The notes under the pieces: generated by a model
What the model was told of the DNA's origin: nothing
Seen by the model: the letters and a program-made list of their open reading frames with translations, nothing else
Databases searched by the model: none
Source: an uncultured Lachnospiraceae bacterium
GTDB lineage: Bacteria; Bacillota; Clostridia; Lachnospirales; Lachnospiraceae
Assembly (NCBI GenBank): GCA_910585635.1
Contig: CAJUFE010000078.1
Coordinates: 1-16,072 of the forward strand
Reading direction: 5' to 3'
Length of the DNA stretch: 16,072 nt
Translations under genes and position numbers: made by a program
In this document: positions 1-5,358 of the stretch, piece after piece
How the letters are laid out: each line of letters begins with the position of its first letter
Position numbering within the stretch: the stretch's first letter is position 1

Positions 1-59
1 AAGCAGCATAATCTTTCGACTTTTTTTGTCCAAAGTATTGACATAGATCCACCATGCGG

Positions 60-165
60 TACGCAGCGGTACTAGGGCGCGAAAAGACCGCGCCCAAGGA
101 CCGGCGTCCCGCAAGGGTCCACTTAGGGGGATCCGGGCCTCCGGATGCTAGGTAGTTGCGGGCAG
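60..165. other. Highly structured gene-free segment with predicted H-type pseudoknot
   Basis: There is no credible reading frame here, but pairing is dense. GGGCGCG (75-81) pairs with CGCGCCC (89-95). GGACC (98-102) pairs with GGTCC (116-120), and the loop of that hairpin contains CCCGCAA (108-114), which is perfectly complementary to TTGCGGG (156-162); this would make an H-type pseudoknot. Between them ATCCGG (131-136) pairs with CCGGAT (141-146) around a GCCT tetraloop. The segment ends directly before hairpin repeat copy 1 and may be part of the same transcript. The strand is not fixed because the pairing works on either strand, although the + strand would place it ahead of copy 1. I do not recognise it as a known RNA class. 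Bases 1-59 show only a T-run (21-27) and a lone TTGACA (38-43) without a partner -10. Confidence 0.45.
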
Positions 166-166
166 C

Positions 167-266
167 ATACTAAAAGATCCGCCAACTAAAGTAGCGGAGG
201 GAGGGGCATGTCACATAAAGGACCCTAGCGGAGCGAGAGCGCGTCCTGTTGTGACATGCCCCTCCC
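167..266 (+). repeat. Hairpin repeat element, copy 1
   Basis: A conserved lead-in (ATAC..AAGATC, then AGTAGCGGAGGGAGGG) runs into a perfect 16-bp inverted repeat: left arm 199-214, right arm 251-266. Inside it AGGAC (219-223) pairs with GTCCT (243-247), and the loop carries the core CTAGCGGAGCGAGAGCGC. The same lead-in, stem ends and core recur in copy 2 (inverted) and, more diverged, in copy 3. A second two-tier hairpin follows at once: GCGGCTC (270-276) with GAGCCGC (297-303), enclosing GCGA/TCGC. The element lies upstream of the muramidase promoter and encodes no protein. It could be a dispersed noncoding repeat, a miniature mobile element or the 3' domain of a structured RNA. Confidence 0.75.
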
Positions 267-315
267 GGAGCGGCTCCCTTGCGATATGTCGCGAAAGAGC
301 CGCCCCTTTGCTCGA

Positions 316-344
316 TCGACAAAGCCACGGATCGATGCTATAAT
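316..344 (+). promoter_or_regulatory. Sigma-A promoter of the muramidase/radical SAM unit
   Basis: The -35 TCGACA (316-321) and the perfect -10 TATAAT (339-344) are separated by 17 bp. An extended -10 TG sits at 336-337. Transcription would start near 351, leaving a leader of about 58 nt before the ATG at 409. This placement also shows that an open frame beginning at 256 cannot be the expressed start. Confidence 0.75.
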
Positions 345-408
345 GATATCACCGATGATACGGGACGACCGGGTGTTCAAGCCGGGACAGGGGATGGAGG
401 TGGTTGTC

Positions 409-1158
409 ATGACAAGGATCACAGGGCGGCGTAGACGGCTCCTCGTATCTGGAGGGCTCACCGTGGCCTTCCTTCTTATAACGGGACTGCTGGTCCTGAC
501 AAAGGTTATCCGCATAACCCCTCTTTTCGCCGGCCGATATCCGGTCCATGGGGTGGATGTGTCCCATTATCAGGGAGAGATCGACTGGGAGGTCCTCAGT
601 GGGCAGGATATCCGGTTCGCCTATATCAAGGCCACAGAGGGGAGCCGCTATGTGGACCAGCAGTTTTCCCGGAACTGGGACCAGGCGGGGCAGACCGAGC
701 TGCTGACAGGGGCCTATCATTTTTTCAGTTTTGACAGCAGCGCCCAGACCCAGGCGGAGCTTTATATCCGGACTGTGGGCGATCTGTCCGGGAAGCTGGC
801 GCCGGTGGTGGATGTGGAGTATTATGGAGATAAAAGGGCGCATCCCCCAGATAAAGACGCGGTGGTCGCAGAGCTGACCGGACTGCTGCAGCTCCTGGAG
901 GCCCACTACCAGATCCGACCGGTCATCTATACCACCTACCCCTTCTATGACCGATATATCGCCGGGAGCTTTGATGACTATCCCCTGTGGATCCGGAATG
1001 TCTACTACCCGCCGGACCTGGACGGAAAGCATCCATGGGTGTTCTGGCAGTACACGGACACCGCGGTGCTGGATGGGTATCAGGGGGATGAGCGGTATAT
1101 CGATATGGATGTGTTCTGCGGTACAGAAGAGGAGCTGGGGACGTTCCTGGTCCCTTGA
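409..1158 (+). CDS. Membrane-anchored GH25 muramidase (lysozyme family)
   Basis: Predicted glycoside hydrolase family 25 N-acetylmuramidase (249 aa) that cleaves the MurNAc-GlcNAc bond of peptidoglycan outside the membrane. An Arg-rich start and a hydrophobic segment at residues 11-30 give a single N-terminal membrane anchor. The catalytic domain begins near residue 46 with GVDVSHYQG (Asp50). VVDVE (Asp135, Glu137) matches the GH25 DxE active site, and the domain ends with FWQYTD and the acidic DMDVF segment. No wall-binding repeats follow, so this is a minimal single-domain enzyme. The ATG at 409 is chosen because GGAGGTGG lies about 5 nt upstream and the promoter at 316-344 excludes earlier in-frame starts; ATG 394 is a weaker alternative. 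The radical SAM gene follows after 139 bp and is probably co-transcribed. The family call is firm; the physiological role (wall turnover or remodelling) is inferred. Confidence 0.88.
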   Translation: MTRITGRRRRLLVSGGLTVAFLLITGLLVLTKVIRITPLFAGRYPVHGVDVSHYQGEIDWEVLSGQDIRFAYIKATEGSRYVDQQFSRNWDQAGQTELLTGAYHFFSFDSSAQTQAELYIRTVGDLSGKLAPVVDVEYYGDKRAHPPDKDAVVAELTGLLQLLEAHYQIRPVIYTTYPFYDRYIAGSFDDYPLWIRNVYYPPDLDGKHPWVFWQYTDTAVLDGYQGDERYIDMDVFCGTEEELGTFLVP

Positions 1159-1189
1159 AGCGTACGGCCGCGACCAGAGGAAAACGAGG

Positions 1190-1280
1190 TCGAGGAAAAG
1201 GACGAGGAAAAGACGAGAAAAGGACAAGGAAAAGACGAGGGAAAGACGAGGGAAAGACGAGAAAAGGACGAGAAAAAAAG
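1190..1280 (+). repeat. 11-bp polypurine tandem repeat between two genes
   Basis: From about 1190 the + strand is almost pure purine. From 1201 it falls into 11-nt units of the type GACGAGGAAAA: 1201-1211, 1212-1222, 1223-1233, 1234-1244, 1245-1255, 1256-1266, and a stretched unit from 1267. Units 4 and 5 are identical (GACGAGGGAAA). Because 11 is not a multiple of 3 and purine-only DNA lacks most stop codons, several frames stay open through it and give spurious Lys/Arg/Glu-rich peptides. It fills most of the gap between the muramidase stop and the radical SAM start and ends in the GGGAGG that serves as that gene's ribosome binding site. Confidence 0.85.
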
Positions 1281-1297
1281 AGGACAGGGAGGACGAT

Positions 1298-2134
1298 ATG
1301 GGAGCGATCTGTACCGTGTGCATGCACCATTGCCATCTGGCGCCAGGGCAGAGGGGCCTCTGCAGAGCCAGGAAAAATGTCGATGGGGAGATCCTGTGCG
1401 AGAACTATGGCCATCTGACGGCTATGGCCTTGGATCCCATCGAGAAAAAGCCTTTAAAGCGGTTCAAGCCTGGGCGCATGGTCTTGTCGGTCGGGAGCTT
1501 TGGGTGCAACCTGCGGTGTCCCTTCTGCCAGAACCATGAGATCTCCATGCTTTCAGCAGAGGAGGCGGACCAGGTCGGCGTTGCCGCCGTCCCGCCACAG
1601 GTGCTGGCCGCTAAAGCGCTGGAGTGTAGACCCCTGGGGAATATCGGTGTGGCCTATACCTACAATGAACCGCTGGTGGGCTGGGAATATGTGCGGGATA
1701 CGGCCAGGCTGGTGAAAGACAATGGGATGGATAACATCCTGGTCACCAATGGGACCGCCTCCTTAGACGTGCTGGAGGAGCTCCTTCCCTTTATCGATGC
1801 CATGAACATCGACTTAAAGGGCTTCCGGGAGTCTTATTATAGGAGGCTGGGAGGCGATCTGGAGACGGTCAAGCGCTTTATCACCCGGGCGGTCAAGGAC
1901 TGCCATGTAGAACTGACCACCCTGATCGTGCCGGGCGAAAATGACAGCATGACAGAGATGGCCGAAGAGGCCCGCTGGATCGCTTCCCTGGACGCGAAGA
2001 TCACCCTCCATGTGACCCGCTTTTTCCCGCGCTACCGGATGCTGGACCGGGAGGCTACAGAGGCAGAGACCGTGTACCGGCTGGCTGATGTGGCCAGACA
2101 GGATCTGGAGGATGTATTTGTGGGGAATTGCTGA
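1298..2134 (+). CDS. Radical SAM protein, PflA-like / AmmeMemoRadiSam family
   Basis: Predicted cytoplasmic radical SAM enzyme (278 aa). The CxxxCxxC motif is C70-NLR-C74-PF-C77, which would bind a [4Fe-4S] cluster and S-adenosylmethionine. An N-terminal Cys group (C5, C8, C12, C22) comes before it, together with a DPIEKKPL motif and FxPG typical of the PflA-like family annotated as AmmeMemoRadiSam radical SAM enzymes. YTYNEPLVGWEY and NIDLKG are further family segments. The protein ends at VGNC, without the extra C-terminal Cys segment of longer members; shorter forms ending this way are, from memory, common in Lachnospiraceae. The ATG at 1298 has GGGAGG 5 nt upstream. The frame is open upstream through the polypurine repeat, but the residues there are not family-like. 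The substrate is unknown, and no AMMECR1 or Memo partner is encoded nearby. Confidence 0.85.
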   Translation: MGAICTVCMHHCHLAPGQRGLCRARKNVDGEILCENYGHLTAMALDPIEKKPLKRFKPGRMVLSVGSFGCNLRCPFCQNHEISMLSAEEADQVGVAAVPPQVLAAKALECRPLGNIGVAYTYNEPLVGWEYVRDTARLVKDNGMDNILVTNGTASLDVLEELLPFIDAMNIDLKGFRESYYRRLGGDLETVKRFITRAVKDCHVELTTLIVPGENDSMTEMAEEARWIASLDAKITLHVTRFFPRYRMLDREATEAETVYRLADVARQDLEDVFVGNC

Positions 2135-2183
2135 GCCTGCAGGGAGGGGATCGGGAGAGCAGAGGCTATGTGCCTTTGATGTG

Positions 2184-2207
2184 CCTTTGCTTAAAGGATA
2201 TTTTTTT
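2184..2207 (+). terminator. Weak intrinsic terminator after the radical SAM gene
   Basis: CCTTT (2184-2188) pairs with AAAGG (2193-2197) around GCTT, followed by ATA and seven T residues (2201-2207). The stem is short and AT-rich, so termination may be partial. Upstream, TGTGCCTTTG occurs twice in a row (2169-2189), and the second copy supplies the left arm. Confidence 0.45.
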
Positions 2208-2228
2208 CTGTTTAAATGGCTGGAAACG

Positions 2229-2258
2229 TGGAACCCTTTATGTTAAGATACCTATAGA
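2229..2258 (+). promoter_or_regulatory. Possible promoter of the LTA-synthase-like gene
   Basis: TGGAAC (2229-2234) and TATAGA (2253-2258) lie 18 bp apart in an AT-richer stretch after the weak terminator. The -35 match is poor. The position, about 130 nt before the start codon, is plausible, but nothing else supports it. Confidence 0.3.
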
Positions 2259-2391
2259 TCTTACGCAGATACATCGTCGATCGAAATGACCCGATCGTCG
2301 GATCTTGACCAGAAGGGCTTGCGGACCATCAGCAGGATATCAGCACAGAACAGCCGCCCTGTCCATCTGTACAAAAAGAAGGAGGCTGCCA

Positions 2392-4311
2392 GTGCTGAGA
2401 GAAGCTGTACCGAAAAAAGCCGTGCCAAGTGAGCGCATAAAAAGATATCCGATCCCTATCGGGAAAGGCCTGGGCCTTCTGCTCTTTTTCCTGACCCCGG
2501 CCTTTTCCTATGTCCTTTTTGGATATGTCACGGGAAATCTCCCGAATATCCCCCTTCAGCTGGCATCCCTCAATATCCTCTGGATGGCGGTGTTCTATGT
2601 AGCATTGTTCTTGCTCTGTGGGACCACAAGGGCCGCTATCCCGGTGGTGTCCTTCTTTTTGTTCATCGTCTCCCTTGCGGAGACCTTTGTGATGTCCTTT
2701 CGGGGCGTGCCGATCATGCTGTGGGATGTGCTGGCTTTTCGGACAGCGATGACCGTAGCCGGACATTATGTGTTCACCCCGTCGATCCAGATGGGGATCG
2801 CCGGGATCGCCCTGTTTTTATGGAATGTGCTGTGCTGGCTGTTCCCGGTGCAGGTAAGGGGCTGGAAGCACCGCCTCCTTTTGGCCTTAGGCGGGAGCGG
2901 AGGGATCCTGGCCTTTGTCCTGTACTTTTTTCTGACCCTCATCCCTGCCATGGGGTTAGAGATCAATATGTGGGAGCTGGCGGATACCTATGACCGGACA
3001 GGTTATATCCTGTCCACTGCGGTCTCCCTCCGGTATATGGTGAAAAAAAGCCCCTCCGGCTATTCGCTGGCCAGGCTCCGCCAGCTCTGCAGCCAGATCA
3101 TAAAGGAGATGGATGAGGCGGAGGGACCGCCTGCGTCCGGAGAGGAAGGAAGTATAGAAGGAGGGCGTGCAGGACAGGAGAGGGGAAGCCAGCCCGTGAA
3201 CCTGATCTGCATCATGAACGAGAGCCTTGCAGATCTTAAGGTGGCCGGGGACTTCACCACCGATCAGCCCTATTTCCCCTTCCTGGACAGCTTGACAGAG
3301 AACACGGTGCGGGGCAGCTTATGTGTGCCGGTCTTCGGCGCCATGACCAGCAATACGGAATTTGAGTTCCTTGTGGGGGATTCTATGGCGCTGCTGCCGG
3401 CGAATGTGATCGCCTACCAGTTTTATGTGCAGCCCGGTGTCCGCTCCCTGGTCAGCACGCTGAAGGATCAGGGGTATCGTTCTGTCGCTATCCATCCCTT
3501 TCCGGGGAGTAACTGGAACCGGGACACCTGCTATCGGAATATGGGGTTCGACGAGTTTTTAGCATGGGAAGCCTTCGAAGCCACCGGCAGCGAGCTGCTG
3601 CGCAACTATGTCAGCGACCGGGGCTGCTATTGGAAGGTGATCGACGCGGTGGAAAATAAAGAAAAACCGGAGGACCGTCTCTTCCTGTTCACGGTCACCA
3701 TGCAGAACCATGGGGGCTATGAGGAAGCGTTTGATAATTTCCCCCAGGAGGTCCGTCTGACTGGTCCCTTGGCGGGCCGGTATCCTAAGGCCGATCAGTA
3801 CCTGTCCCTGATGAAAAAGTCTGACGAGGCCTTCGAGGAACTGATCGCCTATTTTAAGGACTATCCGGAGCCTACGATGATCGTCATGTTCGGGGACCAC
3901 CAGCCTGGTCTGGAGGATGCGTTCTACGATGAGATCGCAGGCCGTCCCAGCTTTGAGGTCCCGGATGCAGAGCGGCTGATGTGGTACCAGACGCCCTTCG
4001 TGATCTGGACCAATTATGAGCAGCCTTCTGTAGATATGGGAAAGCTGGGAGCTGTCTATCTCTCCTCCTATGTGCTGGACCTGGCAGGTCTGGCCATGCC
4101 GCCCTATAACCAGTTCCTGCTCAGGATGTCCCAGGAACTGCCCGTGGTGCATCCGATCGGCGTCTACGGCCGGGACGGCAGCTATCACAGCTGGGAGCAG
4201 GCCGAAAGTGGAGACGATCCTTATCATGTTCTGGTGCGGGACTATGGGTACATGGTCTACAACCACAGCATGGACAGACGGACCGTGCAGGAGCTTTTCT
4301 CAGTGCCATGA
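2392..4311 (+). CDS. LTA-synthase-type membrane phosphoglycerol transferase (sulfatase fold)
   Basis: Predicted polytopic enzyme (639 aa) that transfers glycerol-phosphate from phosphatidylglycerol to a growing anionic polymer or glycolipid on the outer membrane face. About five membrane segments (near residues 27-48, 60-77, 82-101, 135-152 and 168-187) precede a large extracytoplasmic sulfatase-fold domain from about 270. Candidate active-site residues follow the LtaS pattern: metal ligand Glu277 in MNESL, nucleophile Thr319 in GAMTSNTEFEF, His440 in MQNHGGY, and Asp502-His503 in FGDHQP. The GTG at 2392 is chosen because GAAGGAGG ends 6 nt upstream; the TTG at 2305 in the same frame has no such site and would add 29 residues unlike the family. 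It lies between wall hydrolase and bactofilin genes, which fits an envelope role. Whether it makes true lipoteichoic acid or a different decoration cannot be read from sequence. Confidence 0.87.
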   Translation: MLREAVPKKAVPSERIKRYPIPIGKGLGLLLFFLTPAFSYVLFGYVTGNLPNIPLQLASLNILWMAVFYVALFLLCGTTRAAIPVVSFFLFIVSLAETFVMSFRGVPIMLWDVLAFRTAMTVAGHYVFTPSIQMGIAGIALFLWNVLCWLFPVQVRGWKHRLLLALGGSGGILAFVLYFFLTLIPAMGLEINMWELADTYDRTGYILSTAVSLRYMVKKSPSGYSLARLRQLCSQIIKEMDEAEGPPASGEEGSIEGGRAGQERGSQPVNLICIMNESLADLKVAGDFTTDQPYFPFLDSLTENTVRGSLCVPVFGAMTSNTEFEFLVGDSMALLPANVIAYQFYVQPGVRSLVSTLKDQGYRSVAIHPFPGSNWNRDTCYRNMGFDEFLAWEAFEATGSELLRNYVSDRGCYWKVIDAVENKEKPEDRLFLFTVTMQNHGGYEEAFDNFPQEVRLTGPLAGRYPKADQYLSLMKKSDEAFEELIAYFKDYPEPTMIVMFGDHQPGLEDAFYDEIAGRPSFEVPDAERLMWYQTPFVIWTNYEQPSVDMGKLGAVYLSSYVLDLAGLAMPPYNQFLLRMSQELPVVHPIGVYGRDGSYHSWEQAESGDDPYHVLVRDYGYMVYNHSMDRRTVQELFSVP

Positions 4312-4348
4312 GAAAAATGTTACAAATTTGTTAAACAATATTGTTTTT

Positions 4349-4376
4349 TTGTTCGAAAAGTATTACTATATATAAA
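4349..4376 (+). promoter_or_regulatory. Promoter in an AT-rich island before the structured RNA
   Basis: TTGTTC (4349-4354) and TATAAA (4371-4376) are 16 bp apart inside a roughly 65-bp AT-rich island (4312-4380) that stands out from the GC-rich surroundings. The island also holds the perfect palindrome AAACAATATTGTTT (4333-4346), immediately followed by more T, which could be an operator or a weak terminator for the upstream gene. Transcription would begin near 4383, at the 5' edge of the hairpin series. Confidence 0.55.
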
Positions 4377-4380
4377 TAAC

Positions 4381-4545
4381 ACGGATCCGCAGCAAAGAGA
4401 GCCACGTAAGATGGCTCTGTTGGCCCCTCTGTTCCCTGCATGTGCAGGGGATACATAACGATCGATGGAGTACCACCGGCATCCTGCCGGGACCCTTATG
4501 ATGAACGTGACTGTCTGGGAGCGCCCTTTTGCAGTCACGTTTTGT
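4381..4545 (+). ncRNA. Candidate structured RNA or leader, about 165 nt, class unassigned
   Basis: Four hairpins follow the promoter. H1 is AGAGCCA (4398-4404) with TGGCTCT (4412-4418). H2 is CCCTGC (4434-4439) with GCAGGG (4444-4449) and an ATGT loop. H3 is CCGGCA (4476-4481) with TGCCGG (4485-4490). H4 is AACGTGACTG (4504-4513) with CAGTCACGTT (4532-4541), enclosing a small GGG/CCC hairpin and ending in a short T-run like an intrinsic terminator. The H1 loop GTAAG could also pair with CTTAT (4495-4499). No open frame fits. It may be a free small RNA or a leader/attenuator for the bactofilin gene 110 nt downstream. I compared it by memory with the common riboswitch cores (TPP, c-di-AMP, c-di-GMP, SAM, cobalamin, T-box, ZTP, guanidine) and saw no match. 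Confidence 0.6.
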
Positions 4546-4563
4546 GCGGAAAGCTGACAGAGG

Positions 4564-4594
4564 GTAACAGTTCGGACGTTGTCTGAACTGTTAC
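4564..4594. promoter_or_regulatory. Strong 14-bp hairpin upstream of the bactofilin gene
   Basis: GTAACAGTTC (4564-4573) is perfectly complementary to GAACTGTTAC (4585-4594). The stem continues inward for four more pairs (one G-T) to a 3-nt loop. No T-run follows on the + strand, so it is unlikely to be an ordinary terminator. It lies between the structured RNA and the bactofilin ribosome binding site and could be an operator, an RNA-stability hairpin or a processing site. Confidence 0.6.
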
Positions 4595-4654
4595 GACAGA
4601 GGGGGCGCTGGGATCTTAGTTAAATCTTTAGCAGATACAGGGAGAGTGAGGATC

Positions 4655-5188
4655 ATGTTCGGTACGAAGAGAAAGGGAGACACGATAGGGATGATCAATA
4701 CGATCATAGGCGGGAATTCAAAGATCGAGGGTCTGCTCACAGCTGCGGAGTCCACCAGGATCGATGGTCTTTTGGAAGGGAAGATCATGTCCGAAAGTTC
4801 GGTCATCATCGGGGAGCACGGTCTTGTGCGAGGAGATATCGATGCGGTGGAGATCTTAGTGGCCGGGACTGTGTACGGCAATCTCCGGGCGCAGGAGCGT
4901 ATCCAGCTCACCGAGACAGGCCGTGTCCTGGGTGATATCTTTACCAAGACCTTAGTGATCGACGAGGGCGCTTCCTTTAAGGGACAGTGTACCATGGATG
5001 TGAAGGAGGACCCGGACGCTAAGAAGGGTCCGGACAAGACTGCCCTATCCGAAAATGGGAAAAAGGCGGAGGGAGCACAGGAGCCCGTAAACGCCAAGGG
5101 ATCGGCCAAAGATAAAAATGAAGGGATGAAGAAAAATAAGGAGCATCCGTCATCGATGAAAGCCGATGCTGGCTCGGAGGAGTCTTGA
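4655..5188 (+). CDS. Bactofilin family cytoskeletal protein
   Basis: Predicted bactofilin (177 aa), a self-assembling beta-helical scaffold at the inner face of the membrane that localises wall enzymes. Residues 14 to about 120 show the family's regular beta-strand pattern, with repeats of the type TIIGGNSKIEGLL, ESTRIDGLLEGKI, GEHGLVRGDI and GTVYGNL. The last 55 residues are Lys/Asp/Glu/Ser-rich and probably disordered, longer than in minimal bactofilins. The ATG at 4655 gives the usual MFG start; a GTG at 4646 is in frame but has its purine-rich GGGAGAG too close. The peptidoglycan hydrolase gene 170 bp downstream fits the known pattern in which a bactofilin positions a wall hydrolase. Confidence 0.9.
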   Translation: MFGTKRKGDTIGMINTIIGGNSKIEGLLTAAESTRIDGLLEGKIMSESSVIIGEHGLVRGDIDAVEILVAGTVYGNLRAQERIQLTETGRVLGDIFTKTLVIDEGASFKGQCTMDVKEDPDAKKGPDKTALSENGKKAEGAQEPVNAKGSAKDKNEGMKKNKEHPSSMKADAGSEES

Positions 5189-5244
5189 TCTGACGCTTAC
5201 TATGCAGTGTTGCCGCCGGATAGACGGCATGCATCCAGGGATGC

Positions 5245-5296
5245 CAAATGCGCCCGCCAGACGTTCATGTCAAATGCGTCCGCCAGACGTTCATGT
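5245..5296 (+). repeat. 26-bp tandem duplication between bactofilin and hydrolase genes
   Basis: The unit 5245-5270 (begins CAAATGCG, ends GACGTTCATGT) repeats at 5271-5296 with one C/T difference. A shorter echo, TGCGTCCGC, follows near 5304. The duplication lies in the non-coding gap before the hydrolase ribosome binding site and could be a doubled protein-binding site or a recent slippage event. Confidence 0.85.
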
Positions 5297-5358
5297 GTGG
5301 TGGTGCGTCCGCTGCCGGGCGCATGGAGTTTGACGGGAAAAGGAGATGGTTCTGATCC

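Noticed and set aside
38..66. Promoter with -35 TTGACA at 38-43
   Set aside because: The -35 is perfect, but no acceptable -10 lies 15-19 bp downstream.
256..408. Extended N-terminus of the muramidase from an ATG at 256
   Set aside because: The extension would begin inside the right arm of hairpin copy 1 and read through the promoter at 316-344. A good ribosome binding site and a signal-anchor start are found at 409.
947..1297. Long upstream extension of the radical SAM frame, and a Lys/Arg-rich peptide frame at 1155-1418
   Set aside because: Both are open only because they overlap the muramidase gene or run through the purine-only repeat, which lacks stop codons. The family homology begins at 1298, directly behind GGGAGG.
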